Assembly (NCBI GenBank): GCA_900542565.1 | Contig: UQOC01000020.1 | Span: forward strand, 1 to 35,181 | Direction: 5' to 3' | Length of the DNA: 35,181 nt | Source of the DNA: an uncultured Eubacteriales bacterium | GTDB lineage: Bacteria; Bacillota; Clostridia; Peptostreptococcales; Anaerovoracaceae | Shown: positions 1-7,245 of the stretch, piece after piece | Position numbering within the stretch: the first letter of the stretch is position 1 | Layout of the letters: the number at the start of each line of letters is the position of its first letter | Notes under the pieces: model-generated | Database searches by the model: none | Told to the model about the DNA's origin: nothing | Seen by the model: the letters and a program-made list of their open reading frames with translations, nothing else | Translations under genes and position numbers: made by a program

Positions 1-2
1 GC

Positions 3-143
3 GCCTACGCCAATGTGGTGGCCGTAGCCAACGGTAACGAGAACAGCGACAAGATCAAGGCGCTGGTCGCAGCTCTCCAGTCAGACGAAGTAAAACAGTT
101 CATGGAAGAAACATACGGCGGTGCAGTAGTGCCTCTGTTCTGA
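3..143 (+). CDS. MetQ/NlpA-type substrate-binding lipoprotein, 3' end only
   Basis: Only the last 46 codons are inside the window; the start lies upstream. The visible peptide runs from AYANVVAVANG to GGAVVPLF. An asparagine-rich 'NVVAVANGNENSDKIKALVAAL' type stretch followed by 'FMEETYGGAVVPLF' is typical of the C-terminus of NlpA/MetQ lipoproteins, the binding component of D/L-methionine ABC importers, which sit on the outer face of the membrane. A strong terminator follows 20 bases after the stop, so this is the last gene of its operon and is not linked to the metal genes that follow. The family call rests on a short tail, so the substrate is not established. Confidence 0.7.
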   Translation, partial: AYANVVAVANGNENSDKIKALVAALQSDEVKQFMEETYGGAVVPLF

Positions 144-163
144 TATACGGCAGGTTTAACCGA

Positions 164-190
164 AAGGGATCGGAAACGGTCCCTTTTTTT
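164..190 (+). terminator. Rho-independent terminator after the MetQ-like gene
   Basis: Stem AAGGGATCG / CGGTCCCTT (9 pairs, one G-T wobble) closed by a GAAA tetraloop at 173-176 and followed by a run of T at 184-190. It separates the lipoprotein operon from the csoR promoter, whose -35 box begins 20 bases later. Confidence 0.93.
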
Positions 191-209
191 CTTGTAAGAC
201 GGCCGGCCC

Positions 210-238
210 TTGACAAAGCCGCCGCCGGAAAATATAAT
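210..238 (+). promoter_or_regulatory. Sigma-A promoter of csoR
   Basis: A perfect -35 box TTGACA at 210-215 and a perfect -10 box TATAAT at 233-238 are separated by 17 bases. The only in-frame start upstream of 291 would be the TTG inside this -35 box, which helps fix the csoR start at 291. A dyad operator begins 6 bases after the -10 box. Confidence 0.93.
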
Positions 239-244
239 ATACGC

Positions 245-260
245 ATACCCCCTATGGTAT
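245..260 (+). promoter_or_regulatory. CsoR-type operator, copy 1
   Basis: Inverted repeat ATACC-N6-GGTAT (spacer CCCTAT). It begins 6 bases after the -10 box and so covers the expected transcription start of csoR. The same arms, spacer length and distance from the -10 box recur at 659-674 before the metal ATPase. This resembles published CsoR boxes in Firmicutes, which are GC-centred dyads with TACC/GGTA ends. Binding is inferred, not shown. Confidence 0.85.
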
Positions 261-290
261 CATACGAGAGGGGCAGAAAGGGGAAACAGA

Positions 291-566
291 ATGAGACAAT
301 GTATGGACGCCGAAAATCTGCACCGCAGGTTTAAAAAGATCATAGGGCAGGTTCAGGCCATTGACAGGATGGTAGATGAGGATGTTCCCTGCGAGGATAT
401 ACTCGCCCAGATCAATGCTGCAAAATCAGCTCTCCACAGAGCAGGCCAGGTTGTCCTGGAGGGACATCTGAAACACTGTGTCAAAGACGGCATCGAACAC
501 GGAGACGCAGACAAGACCATTGAAAACTTCACCAAAGCCGTTGAGCGCTTTGCAAATATGAAATGA
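291..566 (+). CDS. csoR: CsoR-family metal-sensing transcriptional repressor
   Basis: A 91-residue all-helical repressor of the CsoR/RcnR/FrmR family (DUF156). The Cu(I) ligand set of CsoR is present with the right spacing: Cys34, His59 and Cys63. The N-terminal 'LHRRFKKIIGQVQAIDRMV' helix is the usual DNA-binding element. The start at ATG 291 is chosen because GGGGAAAC lies just upstream and the longer reading would begin inside the promoter. In known systems the apo-tetramer binds its operator and releases it on metal binding, derepressing an efflux ATPase. Here the same operator precedes both this gene and the P-type ATPase, which supports autoregulation. A Cys-His-Cys set also occurs in formaldehyde sensors (FrmR), so copper is probable rather than certain. 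A weak hairpin (587-608) lies after the stop. Confidence 0.9.
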   Translation: MRQCMDAENLHRRFKKIIGQVQAIDRMVDEDVPCEDILAQINAAKSALHRAGQVVLEGHLKHCVKDGIEHGDADKTIENFTKAVERFANMK

Positions 567-624
567 TCCTTTTCCTGTCTTGCAGGCCCGGTCTTTCCTA
601 CATCCGGGAAAATTTCCACGCCTC

Positions 625-652
625 TTGACAGGGATTTTTTTGACGATATAAT
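625..652 (+). promoter_or_regulatory. Sigma-A promoter of the metal ATPase gene
   Basis: -35 box TTGACA at 625-630 and -10 box TATAAT at 647-652, spacer 16 bases. It gives the ATPase its own transcription unit rather than simple read-through from csoR. Confidence 0.92.
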
Positions 653-658
653 ATACAT

Positions 659-674
659 ATACCCCTATAGGTAT
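659..674 (+). promoter_or_regulatory. CsoR-type operator, copy 2
   Basis: ATACC-N6-GGTAT with spacer CCTATA, starting 6 bases after the -10 box, exactly as in copy 1 at 245-260. Placement over the transcription start fits steric repression by CsoR. Confidence 0.85.
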
Positions 675-746
675 ATCTCCCCGGTCCGAGGCCCATGGAC
701 AGACCTGGATCACATACAAATGATATATAGCATACAAGGAGGATCA

Positions 747-2687
747 ATGAAGCATTTTACAGACAAAATAGAAAAACTTTTGGAACTGGGCGGTGTCAAA
801 AAAGATATAACTTTCCTGATAATTTCAGCCATAGCACTGATAATAAGCATCTTTGGCCTTATCCCCGCTCCTTTTGACTTTGCCTGGGTGGCCATAATCC
901 TTTGCGGCATACCCATAATCTTGGAGGCTGTCACAGGACTCATCACCGCCTTTGACATCAAAGCCGATGTGCTGGTATCGCTGGCGCTGATAGCCTCTGT
1001 GATAATCGGCGAAGATTTTGCCGCAGGAGAAGTTGCCTTTATCATGCAGCTGGGGGCCTTGCTGGAGGATCTGACCGTTGCCAAAGCCAGAGCCGGTATT
1101 GAAAAGCTTATCCATCTGACCCCTCAGACAGCAAGAGTGATCCGTTCCGCCGGGGAAACTGACTCAAAAAATGATGTGGAACTTGATGATCCAGCCAGCA
1201 GCTCCGCATCTTGGGAAAAGGTCATACCCGCCGAAGAGGTACAGGTGGGAGATATTCTCAGGGTGCTGCCGGGAGAAACTGTCCCTGTGGACGGGATCAT
1301 AATAAAAGGTACCACATCTGTCAATCAGGCTGTGATGACAGGCGAGTCCCTGCCTGTGGACAAATCCGCCGGCGACGAAGTATCAAGCGGGACCGTCAAC
1401 CAGTTCGGCGCTTTTGAGATGAAAGCCCTCAGAGTCGGCCAGGACAGCTCCATCCAGCGGATGATACAGCTGGTGCAGTCAGCCGATGCAGGAAAGGCCA
1501 AGATCGTCAGGCTCGCTGACCGCTGGGCCACATGGATAGTGGTCATTGCCCTTTCTGCTGCATTCCTTACATGGCTCGTAACCGGTCTCATCATAAGAGC
1601 CGTGACTATACTTGTTGTTTTCTGCCCTTGCGCTCTGGTACTCGCAACACCGACTGCCATAATGGCGGCCATCGGCAATGTGACCAGGCACGGTTTTCTG
1701 GTCCGTGAAGGCGATGCTCTTGAGCGGCTGGCCTCAGTGAAGATCGTTGCCTTCGATAAGACCGGGACCCTCACCTACGGACAGCCGGAAGTTACAGAAG
1801 TTATCGGAGCAGGAGTAAGATACTCACGCAGCCAGATCTATGCTCTGGTGGCTGCGGCAGAAAACCTTTCTGAACACCCTCTGGGCAAAGCTGTCGTAAG
1901 GGGATACAGAAAAGAAGAAGGTGACGATATGCCTGCTGCCTCGGATTTCAGGATGGAACCCGGTATGGGAGTCAGGGCAACGGTTAAAGGCTCCCAAGTC
2001 ATCGCAGGCAGCCTTAAAATGATGAAAAGCGAAGGCGTCTTTTTCCCTGCCTCAGTTGCTGAACACGCAGAAGAATTCCTAAAAAAGGGCAGCACCGTCA
2101 TTTATGCAGCCATAGACGGTCAGGCAGCCGGATACATCGTGCTTTCGGATACCATAAGAGAAGAAAGCCCTGCGATGATCGCCGCCCTGAAAAAAATGGG
2201 TGCAGTCCCTGTCCTTCTCACGGGAGACCATCAGAATGCGGCTCAGGCCATAAGCTGCGCATCAGGGATAGATACATTTCATGCCCAGTGCCTGCCCCAA
2301 GACAAGCTCAGCTATATTGACAGCTGGCAGCAGGATGGCATGCCTGTCTGCATGATTGGAGACGGCATCAACGATGCTCCCGCTTTAAAAAAAGCCAATG
2401 TCGGCATCGCCATGGGCGGCGTGGGCAGCGACATCGCTGTCGATGCGGCTGACATAGCTCTGGTAGACGACGAGATCCGGGAGCTGCCCCACCTCCTGAG
2501 CCTTTCAAAGCGCATGATGGTCACGATCAGGTGCAATCTGACATTTTCAATGGCGCTTAACTTTGTGGCTATCATTCTTGCCATGACGGGAGTGTTAGAT
2601 CCGGTGATCGGCGCTCTGGTCCACAACGCCGGCAGTGTGATTGTCATCGTCAACTCTGCTCTTCTGCTCAAATGGAGAAAAAAATAG
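747..2687 (+). CDS. P1B-type heavy-metal exporting ATPase
   Basis: A 646-residue integral membrane ATPase that exports a metal ion at the cost of ATP. Eight membrane segments can be placed: four before the actuator domain (TGES at 198-201), two around the CPC motif (Cys293-Pro-Cys295), and two at the C-terminus. The phosphorylated aspartate is Asp337 in DKTGTLT, and the hinge motif GDGINDAP begins near 538. No N-terminal CxxC metal-binding domain is present. The start at 747 follows CAAGGAGGATCA. The last helix carries 'HNAGSVIVIVNS' rather than the MxxSS of copper ATPases, a pattern I associate with other P1B subgroups such as CtpC-like pumps. The CPC motif and the CsoR partner argue for copper, so the substrate is left open between copper and another soft or transition metal. 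It is followed by its own terminator. Confidence 0.9.
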   Translation: MKHFTDKIEKLLELGGVKKDITFLIISAIALIISIFGLIPAPFDFAWVAIILCGIPIILEAVTGLITAFDIKADVLVSLALIASVIIGEDFAAGEVAFIMQLGALLEDLTVAKARAGIEKLIHLTPQTARVIRSAGETDSKNDVELDDPASSSASWEKVIPAEEVQVGDILRVLPGETVPVDGIIIKGTTSVNQAVMTGESLPVDKSAGDEVSSGTVNQFGAFEMKALRVGQDSSIQRMIQLVQSADAGKAKIVRLADRWATWIVVIALSAAFLTWLVTGLIIRAVTILVVFCPCALVLATPTAIMAAIGNVTRHGFLVREGDALERLASVKIVAFDKTGTLTYGQPEVTEVIGAGVRYSRSQIYALVAAAENLSEHPLGKAVVRGYRKEEGDDMPAASDFRMEPGMGVRATVKGSQVIAGSLKMMKSEGVFFPASVAEHAEEFLKKGSTVIYAAIDGQAAGYIVLSDTIREESPAMIAALKKMGAVPVLLTGDHQNAAQAISCASGIDTFHAQCLPQDKLSYIDSWQQDGMPVCMIGDGINDAPALKKANVGIAMGGVGSDIAVDAADIALVDDEIRELPHLLSLSKRMMVTIRCNLTFSMALNFVAIILAMTGVLDPVIGALVHNAGSVIVIVNSALLLKWRKK

Positions 2688-2701
2688 ACTTGTGATCTGA
2701 C

Positions 2702-2745
2702 GATCCCGCTGCAGGCATGAAAGCCCCAGGCGGGATCTTTTATTT
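2702..2745 (+). terminator. Terminator after the metal ATPase gene
   Basis: Stem GATCCCGC (2702-2709) / GCGGGATC (2730-2737) with a 20-base loop, followed by TTTTATTTT. It ends the csoR/ATPase region and lies just before the terminator of the opposing operon. Confidence 0.85.
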
Positions 2746-2773
2746 TAAGCTGCAAAACAACTGTGCGTTTCCG

Positions 2774-2800
2774 CAAAAAAAGACCCGCAAGCAGGTCTTT
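2774..2800 (-). terminator. Terminator of the rho-cob operon
   Basis: Stem AAAGACC (2779-2785) / GGTCTTT (2794-2800) with an 8-base loop. Read on the minus strand it is followed by a T run (the A run at 2775-2781). It lies 5 bases beyond the stop of the last minus-strand gene (2806) and is the first clear terminator after rho. Confidence 0.88.
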
Positions 2801-2805
2801 ACCAT

Positions 2806-3426
2806 TTACAGATCTTCATATCGGGAAAAATCCCCATTTTCAAAATACAATGTGTATCCCCGTCCGGGAGCCGGGATCCAGTCCCAGAATGTCTCCTGCG
2901 GCTTGCCGGCCAGATAGCACATGGCTGCCGCTATCACTCCTCCGTGGCATACCATTATCGAGACTGCATCCTTTCCGCTGTGCCTGTGAGACAGCTCTTT
3001 GAGGCGGTGGAAGCCTGTCAGTTCGTCAAGGCCGCGGCAGGCCCTCTTTATGAAATCGGCTGACGACTCTCCGTCAGGAAATCTGAAAGAGCCATCTTTG
3101 TTATTCATCCACTGGTCAAAGCCTTCCATTTCCTTTAACTGATCGAAGGTCTTACATTCCCATCTGCCAAAATTCATTTCCTTAAGATCGGGGATGACCT
3201 TAAAAGGAACATCGCCATATATGGCAGCCAGAGTCTGGTCGGCTCTGACCATACCCGAAGTATAGCAGTCGGCATCCCCAAGCTCCGGATAAACGCCAAG
3301 CTCCTTAAACCGGCTGATTTCACGGACGCCCTCTTCGATCAGGGGCAGATCCTCCCAGCCGTAGAACCATCTGTTTTTTATTCCTTCAGTTATTCCATGC
3401 CTTATAAAATGAATGCGAGATATCAT
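2806..3426 (-). CDS. cobC: Histidine phosphatase family protein, probable alpha-ribazole phosphatase
   Basis: A 206-residue phosphatase of the phosphoglycerate mutase superfamily. The catalytic histidine is in RHG (Arg9-His10-Gly11), the second histidine is in CHGG (His161), and the Arg61 and Glu83 regions match the family. In the cobalamin pathway CobC removes phosphate from alpha-ribazole-5'-phosphate or adenosylcobalamin-5'-phosphate. The sequence alone does not separate it from other members of the superfamily; the assignment comes from its place as last gene after cobT, cobU, cobS and a CobU-like gene, starting 9 bases after the previous stop. The terminator at 2774-2800 follows directly. 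Confidence 0.8.
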   Translation of the reverse strand: MISRIHFIRHGITEGIKNRWFYGWEDLPLIEEGVREISRFKELGVYPELGDADCYTSGMVRADQTLAAIYGDVPFKVIPDLKEMNFGRWECKTFDQLKEMEGFDQWMNNKDGSFRFPDGESSADFIKRACRGLDELTGFHRLKELSHRHSGKDAVSIMVCHGGVIAAAMCYLAGKPQETFWDWIPAPGRGYTLYFENGDFSRYEDL

Positions 3427-3435
3427 ATATGCTCC

Positions 3436-3861
3436 TTATTTCAGTCTTTGTTCCATGCCGCAGAACACCCGGTAAACCTGCTCCGACTCTGAGGCCAGCC
3501 ACAGCATTGCTCGGCCGACAGCCTCCCGCCATGCCCGCAGCACAGGGTCTACAGGTACTATGCCCTGGGAAATATCGTTTATCATCAGTATCTTATCTTT
3601 CATCTGTTCTCTATGGGCTGCCAGAAAATCCCTCGGTTCTGTGCCTGTCCTTACAAGATCAAGAAAGGCCTTTTCCAGCCCATGTATGGCTCTGGCACCT
3701 TCTGCCTGCGGCGAAAGAGCCGGAAACTCCCCGCTTTCCTGCGCCAGCCCCTTTTGTCCTGATGACTCTCCGCAATAAAAGATGTCCTCATCTTCAAGTC
3801 CAAAAGTTCTTTTGGCAAAATCAGCTTTTCCCTGATAAGCCCCGCCAAAGATCAGGATCAT
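3436..3861 (-). CDS. Short CobU-family protein with altered P-loop
   Basis: A 141-residue protein starting at ATG 3861 behind AAAGGAGGTGCCT. The N-terminus 'ILIFGGAYQGKADFAKR' is a CobU-like P-loop, but the final Ser/Thr is Ala13 (GGAYQGKA). The C-terminal half has the CobU signature N-(D/E)-x-x-x-GIVP (Asn95, Ile101-Val-Pro103) followed by 'RAWREAVGRAMLWLASESEQVYRV' type sequence, as in adenosylcobinamide kinase/guanylyltransferases. The central segment with the guanylylated histidine of CobU is missing, and CobU is normally about 180 residues. It lies between cobS (gap 11) and cobC (gap 9). It may help a second CobU-family protein at 4645-5226, which lacks the motif this one keeps, or it may have lost activity. 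Confidence 0.75.
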   Translation of the reverse strand: MILIFGGAYQGKADFAKRTFGLEDEDIFYCGESSGQKGLAQESGEFPALSPQAEGARAIHGLEKAFLDLVRTGTEPRDFLAAHREQMKDKILMINDISQGIVPVDPVLRAWREAVGRAMLWLASESEQVYRVFCGMEQRLK

Positions 3862-3872
3862 AGGCACCTCCT

Positions 3873-4640
3873 TTACATCACCAGCATGGCAAATATACCT
3901 GCCAGTTCGCCCCATACTATAGAATATCCGGCAATATCGCCGCTCATGCCGCCAAGCTGCCTCTTGGCATAAACTGCGGCAACATATGTTACCGCCATGA
4001 CCGCACCGACGACAATGGCTGAAGGCAGCAGGTCATTGGCAAAAAACAAGCCGGCACCGCAAAATACAACAAGCTGTGCGGCAACAGCCAAAGCTGCCCT
4101 TTTTTTCTGCCTGTCATCAGAAGAGCCCTTACCCTGCGCATACTGGCTGTGCCCAATGGGTTTTCTGAGCAGCACATTTAAACCTGCTACTGCACGGCTT
4201 GCAACAGGTATCATACACAGATCCGGAAAATCTATCCCTCCGTTGAGGGCGCTTGCCGCACATACAAAATATGCAAGCACCATGAAAGCCAGGCTTATAA
4301 CTGCAAATGCACCGCAGTGGGAATCCTTGAGGATCTGCTGTTTCTCCTGAAGCGGCCGTCTTGACATGATGGCATCACAGCAGTCCATGAACCCGTCAAG
4401 GTGCAGGAAACCGCTGAGGGCAAAGGGTATAAAAGCTATGAGAAAAGAGATCAAAAAAAACGGAGTGCCTATCCACACAAAGAATACGCATAATACAGCC
4501 CACAAGACCCCTATGATGAGCCCGATGGCAGGCAAAAACCCCAACATGGCGTTTTTCATATCTCCGTCCCATTTTTTTGCAGGGCATGGCAAAGCCAGAA
4601 AATTTCCCCATGCCATAAAAAATCCAGTTAAAAGTTTCAT
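3873..4640 (-). CDS. cobS: Adenosylcobinamide-GDP ribazoletransferase (cobalamin synthase)
   Basis: A 255-residue multi-pass membrane protein that joins adenosylcobinamide-GDP to alpha-ribazole (phosphate), the penultimate or last step of coenzyme B12 assembly. The acidic family motif 'GFLHLDGFMDCCDAIM' lies after the first membrane segments, and 'GGMSGDIAGYSIVWGELAG' lies near the C-terminus; several hydrophobic helices fill the rest. The start at ATG 4640 follows AGGGGTGATTGG and leaves only 4 bases after the cobU stop, a better choice than an upstream start at 4706 that would run into cobU. Neighbours are cobU upstream and the CobU-like gene downstream. Confidence 0.93.
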   Translation of the reverse strand: MKLLTGFFMAWGNFLALPCPAKKWDGDMKNAMLGFLPAIGLIIGVLWAVLCVFFVWIGTPFFLISFLIAFIPFALSGFLHLDGFMDCCDAIMSRRPLQEKQQILKDSHCGAFAVISLAFMVLAYFVCAASALNGGIDFPDLCMIPVASRAVAGLNVLLRKPIGHSQYAQGKGSSDDRQKKRAALAVAAQLVVFCGAGLFFANDLLPSAIVVGAVMAVTYVAAVYAKRQLGGMSGDIAGYSIVWGELAGIFAMLVM

Positions 4641-4644
4641 CCAA

Positions 4645-5226
4645 TCACCCCTGTTTATATGATCTGATAAATCCGTACGCCACCTCGGCCACCCGGCCGC
4701 ATACATCTGCCAGCGTCCTGTCTATAAGTGCAAGTCCCTTTCTGTAGGCCTCTGTCAGATCGTCATAGATCATTGCGTCGGAATATATATAATCTGAAAC
4801 AAATACGGTATTTCCTGTGATATGCGCAAAGTCCGCAAGCTCTGCCGCTACCCTCTGGGGAGCGCCAAGGTCTGCAGTTCCTCCGTCCCTGAACATTTCA
4901 TTGGAAAGCAGGGCGGTCACGCTGTCCAGCAAAAACACTCCTTTCGGATCAACCGGCCTGCCGGAAGAAGTCAGCATGCCTGACTGCGCCTGCCCGCCCA
5001 ATGGGAGACAGCCGCAGATATCAAGCCCCCTTTCGATGGTATCAAACCCCATGCCTGCCCTTTCCCTTATATGCCGGGCTATGCGTGCTTCATCCTCACT
5101 GTCGTGAGGTATCATGGTGGCGAGATAATAAAGGGGGACTCCCTGTCTTTGGGCCATTTCTCTGGCGACCTCCTGGGCATAATGGGACTTGCCGTTCTTG
5201 CATCCGCCGCTTATGAACCAGTTCAT
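4645..5226 (-). CDS. cobU: Adenosylcobinamide kinase / guanylyltransferase family protein
   Basis: A 193-residue CobU-family protein. The P-loop is intact (GGCKNGKS, residues 7-14), and the histidine that carries GMP in characterised CobU has its counterpart at His52 in 'IARHIRERAG..FDTIERG'. The usual C-terminal NEVGxGIVP motif is not found; the equivalent place reads 'FVSDYIYSDAMIYDDLTEAY'. It should phosphorylate adenosylcobinamide and transfer GMP to it, provided the altered C-terminus is tolerated or complemented by the short CobU-like protein two genes downstream. Its ATG overlaps the cobT TGA (ATGA), so translation is probably coupled. Confidence 0.85.
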   Translation of the reverse strand: MNWFISGGCKNGKSHYAQEVAREMAQRQGVPLYYLATMIPHDSEDEARIARHIRERAGMGFDTIERGLDICGCLPLGGQAQSGMLTSSGRPVDPKGVFLLDSVTALLSNEMFRDGGTADLGAPQRVAAELADFAHITGNTVFVSDYIYSDAMIYDDLTEAYRKGLALIDRTLADVCGRVAEVAYGFIRSYKQG

Positions 5227-6356
5227 CAGAAAAAGTTACCTTTCTTGGCTTCTGCCAGATAATCGGCGTCAATGGCCCCCTCGTCAAAGGTCGCCATGCC
5301 GCTCATGGCGGCACAGGCAGTCTCGATTATGTTGAAGCTTATAGGACAGCCGCTGCCCTCTCCAAGTCTCATGGACAGATCAAAATAAGGGCTTATGCCC
5401 AGGGCCTCCATGGCCACCATATACCCCTGCTCCTTTGAAAGATGAGAGCCAAACATGAAATTGACAGCATTTGGCGCCATCTTGGACGCAGCCAGCGCTG
5501 CTACCGCCGAAATGTATCCGTCAATTACCACAGGAATCCTGTAGTAAGCCGCTCCCAGAAAAGCGCCCGTCATGGCGCATATGTCAAACCCTCCTACTTT
5601 GGAAAGGATCCCGATCACATCGTCCCCTTCACATCCGGCGGCTGCACGGCTCACTATGCGGGTCTTTTTGGTCAGGCCCTGATCGTTCAGCCCTCCGCCT
5701 CTGCCCACCACCGCAGCGGCAGGTTTTCCTGTCAGGGCAGCAAGCACACAGGCGCTGGTGGTCGTATTTCCTATCCCCATTTCCCCTACGCCAAAAATGT
5801 CATACCCGCAGTTTTTTATGGCGCAGGCTGCTTCAACACCTGTCAATATCCCCGTTATTGCCTGCTCCCTCGTCATGGCAGGTTCTTTTGCCAGATTCTT
5901 TGTGCCTCTGCCCAGGCTGCGGTTAAGTATCTTTCCCGTAAGCCGGCCGTTCTCGATAGGCGAATCTGTATACAGCCTATTGGGGATAGGCAGTTTGACC
6001 CCCATATCCACAACAAGCAGGTCTATGCCAAAATGCCTGGCTATGGAACTGACGCCTGTATAATGCCGCGTGAAGTTGATGGTCTGGGAAAGGGTTACCG
6101 ACTGGGGAGCCGAGGCCACCCCCTCTTCAACAACTCCGTTGTCGGCGGACATTATGACGATAGCCTTTTTATCAATATCGTTGAGCACATTGCCGGTGAT
6201 CCCGGCCATATGTATTGAGATGTCCTCCAGTTTTCCCAGCGCTCCCGTAGGTTTAGCAAGGACTGCCTGCCGTTCATTTGCAGCCGTGACCGCATCTTCA
6301 CAGAGACCTCCGTCTCGTGCGATGGTCTGAAGGATTCCTTTTAAACGATTTTCCAT
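5226..6356 (-). CDS. cobT: Nicotinate-nucleotide--dimethylbenzimidazole phosphoribosyltransferase
   Basis: A 376-residue enzyme that makes alpha-ribazole-5'-phosphate from a lower-ligand base and nicotinate mononucleotide. Family landmarks are 'MSADNGVVEEGVASAPQSVT', 'GVGEMGIGNTTTSA', 'GRGGGLNDQGLTKK' and the C-terminal 'MRLGEGSGCP' with the catalytic glutamate. Start ATG 6356 is preceded by AAAGGAGATCAGCT; a start six codons earlier has no comparable site. The stop overlaps the cobU start by ATGA. No cobalamin riboswitch precedes it; it is reached by transcription from rho and the genes after it, or from an unseen internal promoter. Confidence 0.95.
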   Translation of the reverse strand: MENRLKGILQTIARDGGLCEDAVTAANERQAVLAKPTGALGKLEDISIHMAGITGNVLNDIDKKAIVIMSADNGVVEEGVASAPQSVTLSQTINFTRHYTGVSSIARHFGIDLLVVDMGVKLPIPNRLYTDSPIENGRLTGKILNRSLGRGTKNLAKEPAMTREQAITGILTGVEAACAIKNCGYDIFGVGEMGIGNTTTSACVLAALTGKPAAAVVGRGGGLNDQGLTKKTRIVSRAAAGCEGDDVIGILSKVGGFDICAMTGAFLGAAYYRIPVVIDGYISAVAALAASKMAPNAVNFMFGSHLSKEQGYMVAMEALGISPYFDLSMRLGEGSGCPISFNIIETACAAMSGMATFDEGAIDADYLAEAKKGNFF

Positions 6357-6383
6357 AGCTGATCTCCTTTGCATATTATATGG

Positions 6384-7208
6384 TCATATGTAACCGTGTG
6401 AACTGAGCCATTCCGCACATGCCCTGCAGTCCCTCGCCTCTATGGTAAAAGTGACATCAGGGCTGCAATGCTCCCTTATGGAGGAAAAGACAGATTCCAT
6501 ATCCATCGTTCCCCTGTCAAAGGCGCTGTGTGTATCGGCTGTGCCGTCATTATTATGAAGATGAAAATGCCCTATCAGGCCGCCCAGGATCTCTATCCAT
6601 TTTTCGACAGGCATATCCGGCCCTGTCATGGCATGGGCATGCCCGATATCAAGGCAGAGCCTTATGCGTTTTGAAACCGACCCGTCCGGAATGAAGCTGT
6701 CAGATCCTGCGGAAATTTCTGCCACCCTCATCATGAAGTCCAGCAGCATATATGGCTCGTCTTCAAGGACATTTTCTACCAGCAGGCCAAAATCCTCCGG
6801 CTTATGGGCCATAAAGCCATGCCAGAACCGGGCGCCTTTTTCGGCCTGCCATTCTTTAAAATATATAAAAGGCAGCCATCCGGTATGCACGATCATCTTT
6901 TGAGAGCCGATGGCCCGGCATACTCCGTAGGCTTCCTCCAGCCGCTCTGCTGCCATGTCGCGGGCTCTGCGGTCTATTGCCGCAGGATATATTTCCGTAA
7001 AAGGTCCGTGGACCAGCGGCACAAGGTGCGTGCCTGAAACATGGAGATCCCTGCTGATGCTGTCGATCAGCCTCCGGCGTTTGTCCGGGTCAAGGTCTTC
7101 GGATATGCAGGTATGGTTGATCTCAAGACCAAGTCCATACTCGGCGGCAACCGCTGCAGCATCCTGCTGAAATGTGGCTATATACAGTTTGTCTTTTATG
7201 TTGAACAT
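6384..7208 (-). CDS. Sugar phosphate isomerase/epimerase-like TIM-barrel protein
   Basis: About 274 residues resembling the xylose isomerase-like / AP endonuclease 2 TIM-barrel superfamily. Typical features are 'LCLDIGHAHAMTG' (Asp and His ligands), 'IGHFHLHNNDGTADTHSAFDRG' and 'FTIEARD', which together would form the divalent metal site. The substrate cannot be read from the sequence. ATG 7208 follows GGGGAAAAAT; ATG 7220, four codons earlier, is possible but has a poorer site. It sits 27 bases before cobT and 37 after prmC, so it is co-transcribed with both. A role in lower-ligand or sugar-phosphate chemistry linked to cobalamin is conceivable but unsupported. Confidence 0.78.
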   Translation of the reverse strand: MFNIKDKLYIATFQQDAAAVAAEYGLGLEINHTCISEDLDPDKRRRLIDSISRDLHVSGTHLVPLVHGPFTEIYPAAIDRRARDMAAERLEEAYGVCRAIGSQKMIVHTGWLPFIYFKEWQAEKGARFWHGFMAHKPEDFGLLVENVLEDEPYMLLDFMMRVAEISAGSDSFIPDGSVSKRIRLCLDIGHAHAMTGPDMPVEKWIEILGGLIGHFHLHNNDGTADTHSAFDRGTMDMESVFSSIREHCSPDVTFTIEARDCRACAEWLSSHGYI

Positions 7209-7245
7209 ATTTTTCCCCATTCAGACGGTCATTGTACCTTATGCC

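Noticed and set aside
210..290. N-terminal extension of CsoR starting at TTG 210
   Set aside because: The TTG is the first three bases of a perfect -35 box, and the frame would run through the -10 box and operator; ATG 291 has a ribosome site and gives normal family length.
2688..2805. Small plus-strand frames after the metal ATPase
   Set aside because: They cross two terminators and the antisense end of cobC; no ribosome sites.
5442..6218. Long open frame (258 codons) on the plus strand
   Set aside because: It lies antisense inside cobT, has no ribosome site, and its translation shows no recognisable domain; it is a shadow of the real gene.
6357..6383. Cobalamin riboswitch before cobT
   Set aside because: Only 27 bases separate the upstream gene from cobT, far too short for the aptamer, and none of the other gaps in the operon is long enough.
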